Shown here piece by piece: positions 46,160-55,836 of a DNA stretch of 64,000 nucleotides. The position numbers and the translations under genes are program-made. This DNA is from Georhizobium profundi (lineage in GTDB: Bacteria > Pseudomonadota > Alphaproteobacteria > Rhizobiales > Rhizobiaceae), in assembly GCF_003952725.1 (NCBI RefSeq), contig NZ_CP032509.1:1202001-1266000 (forward strand). The letters run 5' to 3'. The notes beneath the pieces were generated by a model that worked only from the letters and a program-made list of their open reading frames with translations, made no database searches and was not told the origin of the DNA. The stretch's first letter is position 1. Each line of letters starts with the position of its first letter.

Positions 46160-47406
46160 CACGGCGCTGGCTCGCCATTGTCGCAGTAGCGGCTTCGGCG
46201 TTCGTGCCCGTCAAGGCACAGGCCATGGAGGCCGGTCCGACGCCGCTCTCCATGGTGCGGTCATTGCAGTTCGTGCAGGACGCGGTGATCAAGGGCGATC
46301 ATTCGGCCATCGAGATGCAGCGTCACCTGCTGACGGTGATCGACGAGCGGCTGCGCGCGGCGAGCGCCGAGACGTTCTACGACCAGCACGGCATGGATGC
46401 CGCGATCATCTACGCGCTCAGCGGAGGCAACCCGGCAACGTTGCCGATGCTCGCGCGCCGGTTTCCGGAAGCGGGCTTCGATCCGCGGCTCATGCCTCTG
46501 CTTGAAGAGCATCTGCGCGGGCGCGGGCGCGGTGTCTTCGAACCCCTGCGCGATATTCTGGTGCATTATCAAGGCACGCGCATCGAGCCTTATCTGACGC
46601 TTGTCGCGGCGAATGCGGCGGCGCTTTCCAGCCCGGCGGATTCACTTCCTCTGTTCGATTGGGCCAGGCTCCTGGCTCCAGGCTCGATCATCGAGGAAGC
46701 GGCGCTTCGGCGATCCGTCGAGGTTTCCGTGAGGCTCGGCATGGTCGATGAGGGATTGAAGCGTGCCGAACGCTATGCGCGGCGCTTCCTGCACTCGCCC
46801 TATGCCGGCCAGTTCGCCGATCTCTTCGTGGAACTGGTGCTCTCGCACCCGGACGATGTGAAGAGCGAGCGGATCGCCGAAACGCTGGCGTTCATGGACG
46901 AGGCGCGGCAGCGCTCGATCTATCTGCGCATTGCCCGGCGGGCAGCCATCAACGGCAACCGGACTTTGGCCCAGGAAGCGGCCGCCGCTGCCGAAGGACT
47001 CGGGGTGCAAGACGAGAAGGCGCAGGCGCTCGCCAATCTCTATTCGGGAGCGGCAGCCATTCCCGGTGAAGATGTGAGCGGCGTCGCTGCCGCCGTTTCC
47101 AGCATCGATGATGCGGCGTTATCACCACGCGATCGAGCGCTCCGATCGGCCGCCGAATCAATTGCCGCTGCGGTCACGCGGCCGCCGATCCTCGAAGCGA
47201 TTGCCGAGCCGGTAGCGGTATCGGTCGAGCCTGATGCCAGTTTTGCTCCCGACACCACGCAGCCGGCCATGATGCCGCAGGGCGAGGGCGCACCCGAAAT
47301 AACCGATGCGCCGGCCGATGCCGTGAAAGACGAAGTTGACGGCTTCGTGGACGATCGCCGCGCGGTTCTGGAAAGCATCGACGCATTGCTGGAGGAAGAC
47401 CGATGA
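46156..47406 (+). CDS. motC: Periplasmic motor protein MotC
   Basis: 416 residues with a signal peptide (WLAIVAVAASAFVPVKAQA). The body is helical with the stretches SMVRSLQFVQDAVIKGDHSAIEMQRHLL and ALRRSVEVSVRLGMVDEGLKRAERYARRFLHSPYAGQFADLF. MotC binds MotB in the periplasm and is needed for rotation in S. meliloti. It is in the order motB-motC-motD known there, with 4-base overlaps on both sides. The C-terminal 80 residues are acidic and Pro-rich. Confidence 0.93.
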   Translation: MTRRWLAIVAVAASAFVPVKAQAMEAGPTPLSMVRSLQFVQDAVIKGDHSAIEMQRHLLTVIDERLRAASAETFYDQHGMDAAIIYALSGGNPATLPMLARRFPEAGFDPRLMPLLEEHLRGRGRGVFEPLRDILVHYQGTRIEPYLTLVAANAAALSSPADSLPLFDWARLLAPGSIIEEAALRRSVEVSVRLGMVDEGLKRAERYARRFLHSPYAGQFADLFVELVLSHPDDVKSERIAETLAFMDEARQRSIYLRIARRAAINGNRTLAQEAAAAAEGLGVQDEKAQALANLYSGAAAIPGEDVSGVAAAVSSIDDAALSPRDRALRSAAESIAAAVTRPPILEAIAEPVAVSVEPDASFAPDTTQPAMMPQGEGAPEITDAPADAVKDEVDGFVDDRRAVLESIDALLEEDR

Positions 47407-49013
47407 GCGCACCTGTGGGAATCGGACTGCCCGCAATTGGCAACGATCCGACGATCAAGGGTCGAAGCGGAGGCCAGAAGGAACGGGACGCAGGCGATGT
47501 CTTCAGCCAGGCGATCGATCGGCTGTCCGCCAAGGATCCGAAAGGGCAACGCGGCGGCACTGGTAACGGCCAGGCCCGCGCAGAGGCATCAGCCAATGGA
47601 AAGGGCGACATCGAGGTGGATATCACCAACGCGCCGCGTGGGGGCAAGGACGTGGCAGGCCCGCGAGAAATCGGCCGCGAGGATCGCAGTTCACTGCTCG
47701 CCCTTTTCGAGAACACCGCCAAGGCCGGCAACCGGCCAGTGGATGGCTCGAAGCCGGATGATACCATTTCCCAGGAAGCGAATGGAGCACAACCTCAAAC
47801 GCTTGAGTCCGCTTCGGGTGACCTGTCCGAAAGCTCGGATGCGGCTGAAGACAGTTTCGATCTGACGCAGGACGTGATGGACTTCGCGGGCACTCAAACC
47901 TCGCAGGGCGTCGGCACGAGTGTGACTTCGTCCCTGCAGCAGGCTCTTGCCAAGCCGGACACGATCAGCGCCTGGCTGCAATCGCGCAGCACGACCACGG
48001 CTTTGCCGGTGGTTCCGGCTGATGGTCAGCTTGCCGTCGACGGTCCGGACATTGCTGCATTGAAGGGCGCGGAGGTGCCGCAGAGCGCCGATGGCGAGAT
48101 CGATGTCTTCCGCATGGTCGGCGGCAAGGGCGACGTGCCGTCCATAGTGGTCGATGCCGTGGCCCGCTCCATCGCGCAGGGCATGGCCAAGGGCGAAGCA
48201 CGGCCAGATGGAACGAAGGCCGACCCGATCCGCCTCGATGGTGCATCTCGTGGCGCGAAGGTGGACGGGGTTGATCCCGATCGGCTCAAGACAGCACCCA
48301 TGCTGGATAGCGGCCGTGGCGTGAGCGACACATCGCAGAAGACCAGCGCCACCACGCCGGCAGACCGTCTTGCCGATCTTGGTGGTCGGCAAGACCGGGC
48401 AGACAATATGCTGCGCGCCGGTGCCGATCTTTCGATCCTGGAAAGCCGCAAGTTTCTCGGTGTGGCCGCAGGCCAGACGTCCACCGCCGGCATCATCAGC
48501 ACGGTAACCGAGAACGGCGAGTGGAACGCGATGCTGCGGGACGTGGCTTCCACATCCGCCACAACGCTCGACACGGCACGCAATGCCAGCAACACGCTGA
48601 AGATCCAGTTGAACCCGGTCGAACTCGGCACGGTGACAGCCACGTTCCGCATGAGCGGCGGTCATCTGACCATCGAACTGAAGGTCGAGACGATCGAGGC
48701 CTATCGGCAGTTGTCGGATGACCAGAGCGGCCTCGCCAAGGCCCTGAAGGCGCAGGGCATCGATGCTCAGAACGTCGTTGTCCAACATGTGGGCAGCGAT
48801 CGCTCGGCGCAAAGCGCAAGTGCAGGCCCGACTTCGGGCAACGGTGCCGCCGGCCAGCAGGGCCAGATGGAAGGCGGCAGCAGCCAGCAATCGGCAACCG
48901 GGCAGCAGCGCGGTGAGGGCGGCAGCGACGGTCGTCGCGGTTCGGGACGGGAGCAGGGAGATGTCGATGCGCGCAGGACTGATCGCGCTGCTTCTGGCGA
49001 CGTGTATCTCTAG
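47403..49013 (+). CDS. motD: Hook-length control protein FliK (MotD)
   Basis: 536 residues, mostly low-complexity and hydrophilic in the first 370, as expected for a ruler, then the Flg_hook C-terminal domain (LKIQLNPVELGTVTATFRMSGGHLTIELKVETIEAYRQLSDDQSGLAKALKAQGIDAQNVVVQH). In S. meliloti the gene first called motD is the FliK hook-length protein. It measures the hook and triggers the FlhB switch. The last 47 bases overlap the start of the downstream lytic transglycosylase. Confidence 0.9.
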   Translation: MSAPVGIGLPAIGNDPTIKGRSGGQKERDAGDVFSQAIDRLSAKDPKGQRGGTGNGQARAEASANGKGDIEVDITNAPRGGKDVAGPREIGREDRSSLLALFENTAKAGNRPVDGSKPDDTISQEANGAQPQTLESASGDLSESSDAAEDSFDLTQDVMDFAGTQTSQGVGTSVTSSLQQALAKPDTISAWLQSRSTTTALPVVPADGQLAVDGPDIAALKGAEVPQSADGEIDVFRMVGGKGDVPSIVVDAVARSIAQGMAKGEARPDGTKADPIRLDGASRGAKVDGVDPDRLKTAPMLDSGRGVSDTSQKTSATTPADRLADLGGRQDRADNMLRAGADLSILESRKFLGVAAGQTSTAGIISTVTENGEWNAMLRDVASTSATTLDTARNASNTLKIQLNPVELGTVTATFRMSGGHLTIELKVETIEAYRQLSDDQSGLAKALKAQGIDAQNVVVQHVGSDRSAQSASAGPTSGNGAAGQQGQMEGGSSQQSATGQQRGEGGSDGRRGSGREQGDVDARRTDRAASGDVYL

Positions 49014-49521
49014 CCAAGTGAGCCAGGCAGCGGCTGCGAGCTGCGAAGCGGAGATCACTGACGCTGCCAAGGCCTACGATATTCCTGTCGGCATTCTCTA
49101 TTCCGTCGGGCTCACGGAGACCGGGATGCGCGGGTCATTGCAGCCCTTTGCGCTCAATATCGAAGGCAAGGCATACTTCGCGCGGTCGAAGAGCGAAGCG
49201 GTGCAGGTCCTGAACGATGCTTTGGCGCAGGGTAAAGTGCTGGTCGATCTTGGCTGCATGCAGATCAATCATCACTATCATCGGGACCAGTTCGCCTCGG
49301 TCGATGCCATGCTCGATCCGCATGCCAATGTTCGCTATGCCGCGCGATTTCTGCATGAGCTGAAAGGTCGGCATGATAGCTGGACGATGGCGGTGGCGCG
49401 TTATCATGCGGGGCCGAACAACGATCCGGCTCAGAAACGGTACGTGTGCCGCGTCATCAGCAATCTGGTGGCCACGGGGTACGGACAATGGACGCCCGGC
49501 GCCCGTGCATTCTGCACGTGA
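48967..49521 (+). CDS. Lytic transglycosylase-like protein (SLT domain)
   Basis: 184 residues from the ATG at 48967; AGGGAG lies six bases upstream. A signal peptide (AGLIALLLATCISSQVSQAAA) precedes an SLT-type fold with ILYSVGLTETGMRG (likely catalytic E51), KVLVDLGCMQINHHYH and MLDPHANVRYAARFLHEL, then VARYHAGPNND. It should cut peptidoglycan so that the rod can pass. Enteric FlgJ joins rod binding and muramidase in one protein; here the rod-binding half is a separate gene at 59289. An unrelated open frame covers the upstream bases inside motD. Confidence 0.88.
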   Translation: MRAGLIALLLATCISSQVSQAAAASCEAEITDAAKAYDIPVGILYSVGLTETGMRGSLQPFALNIEGKAYFARSKSEAVQVLNDALAQGKVLVDLGCMQINHHYHRDQFASVDAMLDPHANVRYAARFLHELKGRHDSWTMAVARYHAGPNNDPAQKRYVCRVISNLVATGYGQWTPGARAFCT

Positions 49522-49537
49522 TCCGTCACCTTTCCTC

Positions 49538-49554
49538 TTCAATCTCAGATTGAA
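49538..49554. promoter_or_regulatory. 17-base perfect palindrome upstream of rem
   Basis: TTCAATCTCAGATTGAA, two perfect 8-base arms around a central C, 231 bases before the rem ATG and 17 bases after the transglycosylase stop. It may be an operator, for instance for the LuxR-type VisN/VisR, or an mRNA-end hairpin. There is no T run. The remainder of 49522-49785 is AT-rich and holds no gene; it is the expected rem promoter region. Confidence 0.45.
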
Positions 49555-49785
49555 TTAGCGGAAGCTACGTCCAATTGTGGCCGGCAAGGCCAAATTTAGG
49601 CGTTGTTAACTTTTTCCAAAGGAAATTTGTGGCTCCGCCGCGAGGCCTCACAACATCTAGTATCAAATCGGCACGCCAAGCGGTCGCAACTGCCAAAAGG
49701 CATCAATATTTCCTGTAGTTGTTCCAGAATCTCACGATTCGTAAAACGTGGTTAACGCGATGGGTGCGGTGATTCGGGGGCGACA

Positions 49786-50457
49786 ATGATCGTTGTGGTT
49801 GACGAGCGAGAGCTCGTGACGGAAGGCTTTAAATCGCTTTTCGGACGGGAGGGTGTGCCGTCTGCAAGCTTTGAGCCTCGTGAGTTTCAGGCGTGGGTTC
49901 ACACGGCAGCGGACACGGATCTCGATGCTGTCGAGGCCTTCCTGATCGGTAAGTCGAACTCGACTTTCGAGCTTCCCCGCGCCATCCGCAGCCGCTCTGC
50001 AGCACCGGTGATCGCGGTCAACGATACGCATTCTCTGGAAGCCACGCTGGCGCTCTATGACAGCGGCGTCGACGACGTCGTTCGCAATCCGGTTCATCCG
50101 CGGGAAATCCTGGCCCGTGCGGCTGCCATTCGTCGTCGCTTGAAGTCGATGGTCAACCATACGGACATCGGCTCGATCCGCGTGTTCTCCGATGGTCGTG
50201 ATCCAGAAATCGAAGGCGAGACATTCGCTCTGCCGCGCAGAGAGCGCCGAATTCTGGAATATCTTGTCGCCAATCGCGGCAAGCGTGTCACCAAGGGGCA
50301 GATCTTCAACGCCATCTACGGCATCTTCGACGAAGACGTCGAAGAGAACGTCGTCGAAAGCCACATCAGCAAGCTGCGCAAGAAACTGCGCAAGAAGCTC
50401 GGCGTCGATCCGATCGATTCCAAGCGCTTCCTTGGCTACCGCATCGACTGGGACTGA
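49786..50457 (+). CDS. rem: Flagellar response regulator Rem
   Basis: 223 residues. A receiver-like N-terminal domain ([23 protein letters not shown]) is followed by an OmpR-type winged helix ([75 protein letters not shown]). The acidic pair is reduced to D6-E7, the usual phosphoacceptor Asp is missing (AFLIGKSN), and the Lys of KP is Asn (RNPV), so it is probably phosphorylation-independent. In S. meliloti Rem is activated by VisNR and switches on motility genes in growing cells. Confidence 0.94.
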   Translation: MIVVVDERELVTEGFKSLFGREGVPSASFEPREFQAWVHTAADTDLDAVEAFLIGKSNSTFELPRAIRSRSAAPVIAVNDTHSLEATLALYDSGVDDVVRNPVHPREILARAAAIRRRLKSMVNHTDIGSIRVFSDGRDPEIEGETFALPRRERRILEYLVANRGKRVTKGQIFNAIYGIFDEDVEENVVESHISKLRKKLRKKLGVDPIDSKRFLGYRIDWD

Positions 50458-50491
50458 GCGATCTCTCGCCCCGGCGGCGGCCTCTGTCAGG

Positions 50492-50514
50492 TTCGCGCAA
50501 GCCAGGGCCCATAG
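50492..50514 (+). promoter_or_regulatory. Flagellar-type upstream element (flgE copy)
   Basis: TTCGCGCAAG at 50492-50501, nine bases, then ATAG at 50511-50514, 35 bases before the flgE ATG. It marks the start of the hook operon separately from rem. Confidence 0.55.
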
Positions 50515-50549
50515 CATCGTCCCCAATCAATCTACAAAGGGTCTGATCG

Positions 50550-51764
50550 ATGAGTCTCAACGGCATGATGCGCACTGGCGTATCGGGAATGAACGCGCAG
50601 GCTAATCGGCTGAGCACGGTCGCCGAAAACATCGCGAACTCCGATACCGCAGGCTACAAGCGCGCCTCGACCGAGTTCTCGTCGCTGATCCTGCCAGGCT
50701 CCTCCGGCTCCTACAATTCAGGCGCCGTGACGACTGACGTCCGATACAACGTCAACAAGCAGGGCGAGCTAGAGTTCACCTCCTCGGCGACCGATCTTGC
50801 AATCGAAGGTCCCGGCTTCTTCATTGTCGAAAACGGCAATGGAGACCCGTTCCTCACGCGTGCAGGCTCTTTCGTGCCGAATGGCAGCGGTGAGCTGGTG
50901 AATGCGGCCGGGTTTACGCTTCTCGGCTATCCTTACAACGGAACCGGTACGCCTCAGACGGTCGTCAACGGTTTCGATGGCCTGTCGCCCGTCAATATCG
51001 GCCAGGGCAATCTGAGCGCAACGGCTTCTACCGAAGGTAATTTCGCCGGCAACCTTCCGTCCGGTGCGGCGGTTGGAGATAGGGTGAGCAGCTCGCTCGC
51101 TGTATTCGATACGGTCGGCAACACTGTCCTGGTCGATCTCGTCTATACCAAGACCCAGGTTGCCGACCCGTCGACATCGACGCCGGAAGAATGGACGCTC
51201 GAAATCGTGCGCCGTGATGATCCGACGGCGACGCCGCTCAACGCGCCCACGACGCTGTCCTTCACGAACGGCCAGCTCACAACCTCGCCGTCGCTGACGT
51301 TCAATCTTGGGACGGGCAATCCAGACATTGCGATGGATCTCAGCCGGATCACCGCACTTGGCTATCCCTATGATGTAGCGTCCGCCGGAGTGAACGGCAG
51401 CGCGCCGAGTAAGCTCGAAAGCGTGCAGATCAGCTCGAACGGCATTGTCTACGGCCAGTATGAGAACGGCGATCTGAAGCCGCTCTATCGCCTGGCGATG
51501 GCCAACGTTCAGAGCCCGGACAAGCTGCAGCCATTGGCCGGCAACGTTTACACGCAAGGCGTTGATTCCGGCGTGATCGTCACGGGCTTTGCCGAAAGCG
51601 GCAATTTCGGTTCAATCATTTCCGGCGCACTCGAAGGCTCCAACGTCGATATCGCCGAAGAGCTCACCAGCATGATTGAATCGCAGCGTAGCTACACGGC
51701 CAATTCGAAGGTCTTCCAGACGGGTTCGGACCTGATGGAAATCCTGGTCAATCTGAAGCGATAA
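50550..51764 (+). CDS. flgE: Flagellar hook protein FlgE
   Basis: 404 residues. The axial-protein start SLNGMMRTGVSGMNAQANRLSTVAENIANSDTAGYKRASTEF and the conserved C-terminal end GALEGSNVDIAEELTSMIESQRSYTANSKVFQTGSDLMEILVNLKR are both present, with a large variable middle domain. FlgE builds the hook. It heads the operon flgE-flgK-flgL-flaF-flbT-flgD-fliQ. Confidence 0.97.
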   Translation: MSLNGMMRTGVSGMNAQANRLSTVAENIANSDTAGYKRASTEFSSLILPGSSGSYNSGAVTTDVRYNVNKQGELEFTSSATDLAIEGPGFFIVENGNGDPFLTRAGSFVPNGSGELVNAAGFTLLGYPYNGTGTPQTVVNGFDGLSPVNIGQGNLSATASTEGNFAGNLPSGAAVGDRVSSSLAVFDTVGNTVLVDLVYTKTQVADPSTSTPEEWTLEIVRRDDPTATPLNAPTTLSFTNGQLTTSPSLTFNLGTGNPDIAMDLSRITALGYPYDVASAGVNGSAPSKLESVQISSNGIVYGQYENGDLKPLYRLAMANVQSPDKLQPLAGNVYTQGVDSGVIVTGFAESGNFGSIISGALEGSNVDIAEELTSMIESQRSYTANSKVFQTGSDLMEILVNLKR

Positions 51765-51785
51765 ACCGTCTTTCAAGGGTTTGGC

Positions 51786-53234
51786 ATGTCTCTGACATCG
51801 GCACTCAATACGGCTCAATCGATCCTTTCGAACACGTCGACGCAAACGTCGACCGTGTCTCGAAACATTTCGAATGCCGGCGCAGAGAACTATGTCCGCC
51901 GATCTGCCACGCTGGCGAGCAACGGTTGGGGCGCGCAGGTCGTGAACATCTCGCGCGCCGCCAATGACGTGCTGTTCCGCGACAGTCTCGTGTCGACATC
52001 GTCGGCAAGCGGTCAGAACGCGCTTCTGGACGGCATCGACCAGATCCGTGCCTTGATCGGCGGCAATGATTTCGAAAAGGCACCGGCGGCCCTCATGGGT
52101 TCACTGCGTGACTCGCTGCAGCTTTTTGCGTCGCAGCCGAGCAACACCAGCGCAGCCCAGGGAGCGGTCGCCGACGCCATTCTGCTTGCCGACGGTATAC
52201 GCCAATCATCGATCGACCTGCAGAAAATGCGCCTGCAGACCGACACTGAGATTTCGCGTCAGGTCGAGGATCTCAACAAGCTGCTCGGCGAGTTCGAAGT
52301 CGTCAACAACGACGTGCGCAATGCGACGCGTAGCGGCCAGGATGCCTCCGATGCGCTGGATACTCGCGACGGGATCCTGAAAAGCATTTCCGAAATCATC
52401 GGCGTGACGGTCGTCAAGCGGCCGAACAACGATATCGCGCTCTACACGAAAGAAGGCGCGACGCTGTTCGAAACGGTGCCGCGCGACGTGACCTTTGCGC
52501 GGACGAACGGCTTTGACGCCAACACGGTCGGCAATGCCGTGCTGGTCGACGGCGTACCGCTTGGTGCCGGCGAAGGGGGAGCGACAACCGCTTCGGGTTC
52601 GCTCGGGGCGCTTCTCCAGGTTCGCGATACGATTGCGCCGACTTACCAGTCGCAGCTCGACGAAATGGCGCGTGCTCTAGTGACGACATTCCGCGAAGTG
52701 TCGCAAACGGGCGGCACTGATCTGCCGGGTCTCTTCACCTGGAGTGGTGGCACCGTCCCTCCCGATGGGACGATCGTGCCTGGCATGGCAACCTCGCTTG
52801 CTGTGAACGCCGCTTACGTGCAGCCGTCCGGCAACGCTTTCCTGCTGCGTGATGGCGGTGCGAACGGCGCAGACTACGTCGTAAACGTCGAAGGCGGCGC
52901 CGGGTTCTCGTCACTCATCGAGGGTTTCGTGACGCAAATGTCGGAACCCGTGAACTTCGATGTGAACGCCCAGATCGGTGCGAGCGCATCGCTCTTCGAT
53001 TTTGCTGCCAGTTCGGTCGGCTGGATGGAAAGCCTGCGCCAGCAGGCAAACACCGCTGCCGAAAATAAGAACGCCTCCTACTATCGCACGACCCAGGCGC
53101 TCTCGAATGCCACCGGCGTCAACATCGACGAAGAGATGGCCAAGCTCCTGGAGCTTGAACAGTCATACAAGGCGTCCGCCCGCATCATCACGGCGGTGGA
53201 CGAGATGATCAATACGCTGCTGAGCGTGCGTTAG
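51786..53234 (+). CDS. flgK: Hook-filament junction protein FlgK (HAP1)
   Basis: 482 residues. N-terminal SLTSALNTAQSILSNTSTQTSTVSRNISNAGAENYVRRSATL and C-terminal ATGVNIDEEMAKLLELEQSYKASARIITAVDEMINTLLSV are the FlgK signatures. It is the first of two proteins joining the hook to the filament. It lies 21 bases after flgE and 4 before flgL. Confidence 0.96.
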   Translation: MSLTSALNTAQSILSNTSTQTSTVSRNISNAGAENYVRRSATLASNGWGAQVVNISRAANDVLFRDSLVSTSSASGQNALLDGIDQIRALIGGNDFEKAPAALMGSLRDSLQLFASQPSNTSAAQGAVADAILLADGIRQSSIDLQKMRLQTDTEISRQVEDLNKLLGEFEVVNNDVRNATRSGQDASDALDTRDGILKSISEIIGVTVVKRPNNDIALYTKEGATLFETVPRDVTFARTNGFDANTVGNAVLVDGVPLGAGEGGATTASGSLGALLQVRDTIAPTYQSQLDEMARALVTTFREVSQTGGTDLPGLFTWSGGTVPPDGTIVPGMATSLAVNAAYVQPSGNAFLLRDGGANGADYVVNVEGGAGFSSLIEGFVTQMSEPVNFDVNAQIGASASLFDFAASSVGWMESLRQQANTAAENKNASYYRTTQALSNATGVNIDEEMAKLLELEQSYKASARIITAVDEMINTLLSVR

Positions 53235-53238
53235 AGCC

Positions 53239-54291
53239 ATGAAGACAACTTTCGTTTCAACCAGTGCCATGCAGAACGCGGTCCGGCTCGCCATCCAGCG
53301 GGCGCAGTCGGAAGTGACCGACCGGCAGCAGGAAGTCGTGACCAACCGCTATGCGGATGTGGGCTTGGCGCTCGGCTCGAAGTCGACACGGTCGATCTCG
53401 CTCAACCGCGAAGTCGCGCGCATCGACGCCGTGCTCGACACGAACGCGCTTGTCGGCCAGCGGTTGTCGTCTTCGCAGGTTGTTCTGGGTCAGCTGTCGG
53501 AGAGCGCGCAGCAGATGCTCGACACGCTGATCACGCTCAGCGACGGCGAAAATGCATCTCTGGTTAAAGTCGCACAGCAGACGATCAACGGCGCGCTCGG
53601 CAATTTCTCGGCTTTGGCAAATACGTCCAACAGCGGCGAGTTCTTGTTCGCCGGTGTGAACACCGATGTTCGGCCGATGAACGATTATTTCGCGCCGGGT
53701 TCGCCTGCCAAGGCCGCGTTCGACAATTTGTTCCAGTCGCGCTTCGGCTTCTCGCAGACTGATCCGCAGACGGAGACGATTTCGGCTGCAGACCTGACCA
53801 ACTTCCTCGATACCGACGTCAAGCAGATGTTCGAGGGCCCGGCCTGGAACCTGAACTGGTCGAGTGCGTCTGACACGAACCTGACGAACCGCATCAATGG
53901 CTCGGAGGTCATTCAAAGCTCGACCAATGCCAACAATGCGGGCTTCCGCCAATTCGCTATGGCCGCAGTGGTCGGCAGCGAGCTGATCGGCGGCAACTGG
54001 AACAGTCAAGCACGCGCGGCACTGAGCGACGCCGTGATCAGCATGGCCGGCAGCGCGATCACCTCTGTCGACGAGCAACGGGCAGAGCTTGGCGTTGCCG
54101 AAATGCGGGTGACAAAAGCCAATGTCAGCCTGCGAACCCAGAAAGATATCGTTGCGGTTTATATTGGTGAACTCGAAGGCGTCGATCCTTACGAGGCTGC
54201 CACGCGCATGAATACACTGCTCACCCAGATGGAAGCGTCCTACTCGTTGACCGCGCGAATCCAGCAGATGAGCTTGTTGAACTTCCTCTAG
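53239..54291 (+). CDS. flgL: Hook-filament junction protein FlgL (HAP3)
   Basis: 350 residues, flagellin-like. It has KTTFVSTSAMQNAVRLAIQRAQSEVTDRQQEVVTNRYADVGLALG at the start and TRMNTLLTQMEASYSLTARIQQMSLLNFL at the end. The middle contains the FlgL-typical GEFLFAGVNTDVRPM. It links FlgK and the filament. The start was taken at the ATG at 53239. Confidence 0.95.
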   Translation: MKTTFVSTSAMQNAVRLAIQRAQSEVTDRQQEVVTNRYADVGLALGSKSTRSISLNREVARIDAVLDTNALVGQRLSSSQVVLGQLSESAQQMLDTLITLSDGENASLVKVAQQTINGALGNFSALANTSNSGEFLFAGVNTDVRPMNDYFAPGSPAKAAFDNLFQSRFGFSQTDPQTETISAADLTNFLDTDVKQMFEGPAWNLNWSSASDTNLTNRINGSEVIQSSTNANNAGFRQFAMAAVVGSELIGGNWNSQARAALSDAVISMAGSAITSVDEQRAELGVAEMRVTKANVSLRTQKDIVAVYIGELEGVDPYEAATRMNTLLTQMEASYSLTARIQQMSLLNFL

Positions 54292-54339
54292 CCGCTCGTG
54301 CCGTCCGGCACTGGCGCAACACATGACAAGGCGAGCTGA

Positions 54340-54687
54340 ATGTATCAGTTTTCTTATGCCGAGATACAGCAGGATGATGTTGCTGAATCGAAGGACCGGG
54401 AGCGGCAGGTTCTCGACAAGTCCATCGGCCTTCTGGAGCGGGCCCGTGTGGCCGGTCCGAAATCGAGAGATGCCATCGAGGCACTCTACTTCACAAATCG
54501 CGTGTGGATGCGCTTCATCGAAGACCTGAATGCGCCGGACAACGAACTCGACCTTTCGCTCAAGGCAAATCTGATCTCGGTCGGTTTCTGGATCCTTCGC
54601 GAAAGCGACAAGATCCGGAAAGGTGAATCCGAGAACTTCGAAGGCATCATCGACATTTCGTCGATCATCAGGGATGGACTGAAATGA
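54340..54687 (+). CDS. flaF: Flagellin synthesis regulator FlaF
   Basis: 115 residues, matching alphaproteobacterial FlaF ([70 protein letters not shown]). FlaF acts with FlbT to couple flagellin translation and export; it is regarded as a flagellin chaperone/activator. It overlaps flbT by 4 bases. Together with flbT it replaces fliS/fliD-type genes, which are not seen in the window. Confidence 0.95.
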   Translation: MYQFSYAEIQQDDVAESKDRERQVLDKSIGLLERARVAGPKSRDAIEALYFTNRVWMRFIEDLNAPDNELDLSLKANLISVGFWILRESDKIRKGESENFEGIIDISSIIRDGLK

Positions 54688-55133
54688 AGAGTTCGCTGCG
54701 GATTTCGCTGAAGAGCGGCGAAAGAATCTTCATCAATGGTGCCGTCCTGCGGGTCGACCGCAAGGTGTCGCTCGAGTTCCTCAACGACGTCACCTTCCTT
54801 CTGGAGAACCATGTTCTTCAGCCGGAGGACGCGACGACGCCGCTGAAGCAGCTCTACTTCATCGTGCAGATGATGCTGATCAACCCGGAAGGCGCAGATC
54901 AGTCGATGAACATGTTCAAGAAGTCGATCATGATGCTCTTGAACTGCTTCCAGAACGAGGAAATTCGCACGCAGCTGAAGCTGATCGACGAGGTCGTTTC
55001 CGGCAAGAAACCGTTCGAAGCACTCAAGATGATCCGCAAGCTCTACCCGCTCGAAGATCAGGTTCTAAACACGCCTGAGATGACGCCGGCGACGATCACT
55101 GCGATCCAGAAGGAGATTGCGCCATGGAGATAG
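54684..55133 (+). CDS. flbT: Flagellin synthesis repressor FlbT
   Basis: 149 residues with the FlbT fold: [41 protein letters not shown] and [39 protein letters not shown]. In Caulobacter FlbT binds the flagellin mRNA leader and limits translation until the hook is complete. Its stop overlaps the flgD start by 10 bases. Confidence 0.96.
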   Translation: MKSSLRISLKSGERIFINGAVLRVDRKVSLEFLNDVTFLLENHVLQPEDATTPLKQLYFIVQMMLINPEGADQSMNMFKKSIMMLLNCFQNEEIRTQLKLIDEVVSGKKPFEALKMIRKLYPLEDQVLNTPEMTPATITAIQKEIAPWR

Positions 55134-55531
55134 GGGCCACCGGCAGCGCGACGACGAGCACCGCGGCGACCTCCAAATCGCAGCAGGCGTCGGAAAACGC
55201 CATGCTCGACTACGACAATTTCCTGCAGCTTCTGGTCGCACAGATGCGCAACCAGGATCCGACGGAGCCGATGGACTCGACGCAGCAGATCGCGCAGTTG
55301 GCGACCTTCTCCCAGGTCGAGCAGACGATCCAGACGAACCGCCGGCTTGAAATGCTGCTACAGTCTTCAGCGCTGTCCGAAGCCAATGCGGTTATCGGCC
55401 GCACATTGACCTCGACCGACGGATTGACCTCGGGCGTCGTCAAGGAAGTTCTTCTGCGGTCTGACGGCATCACTGCGATTCTCGAAGACGGCAAGAAGAT
55501 CGATGTGACATCGGGCGTTTCCATCAGCTGA
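55124..55531 (+). CDS. flgD: Hook-cap/scaffold protein FlgD
   Basis: 135 residues, a short FlgD as in other alphaproteobacteria. The N-terminal signature [51 protein letters not shown] is complete, followed by a reduced C-terminal beta region. FlgD caps the growing hook. ATG at 55124 lies inside the end of flbT. Confidence 0.95.
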   Translation: MEIGATGSATTSTAATSKSQQASENAMLDYDNFLQLLVAQMRNQDPTEPMDSTQQIAQLATFSQVEQTIQTNRRLEMLLQSSALSEANAVIGRTLTSTDGLTSGVVKEVLLRSDGITAILEDGKKIDVTSGVSIS

Positions 55532-55542
55532 GGCAGCGTGCC

Positions 55543-55809
55543 ATGAATGAAGCAGACGCTCTCGAACTTGTTCAGAATGCCATCTGGACGATCATCGTGG
55601 CTTCAGGGCCGGCGGTGCTTGTCGCCATGGTTGTCGGCGTGGGCATCGCCTTCATCCAGGCGTTGACGCAGGTTCAGGAAATCACGCTCACCTTCGTTCC
55701 CAAGATCGTTGCCATCCTTGTGACGGTCGCCATTTCGGCGCCGTTCGTCGGGGCACAGATCTCGCTTTTCACGAACATCGTCTTTTCGCGCATCGAGAGC
55801 GGCTTCTAG
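55543..55809 (+). CDS. fliQ: Flagellar export gate protein FliQ
   Basis: 88 residues with two hydrophobic segments (NAIWTIIVASGPAVLVAMVVGVGIAFIQALTQVQEITLTFVPKIVAILVTVAISAPFVG). FliQ surrounds FliP/FliR in the export gate. It starts 11 bases after flgD. Confidence 0.96.
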   Translation: MNEADALELVQNAIWTIIVASGPAVLVAMVVGVGIAFIQALTQVQEITLTFVPKIVAILVTVAISAPFVGAQISLFTNIVFSRIESGF

Positions 55810-55836
55810 TCAGGTCTTCGCTCGCCTGTCGAAATG

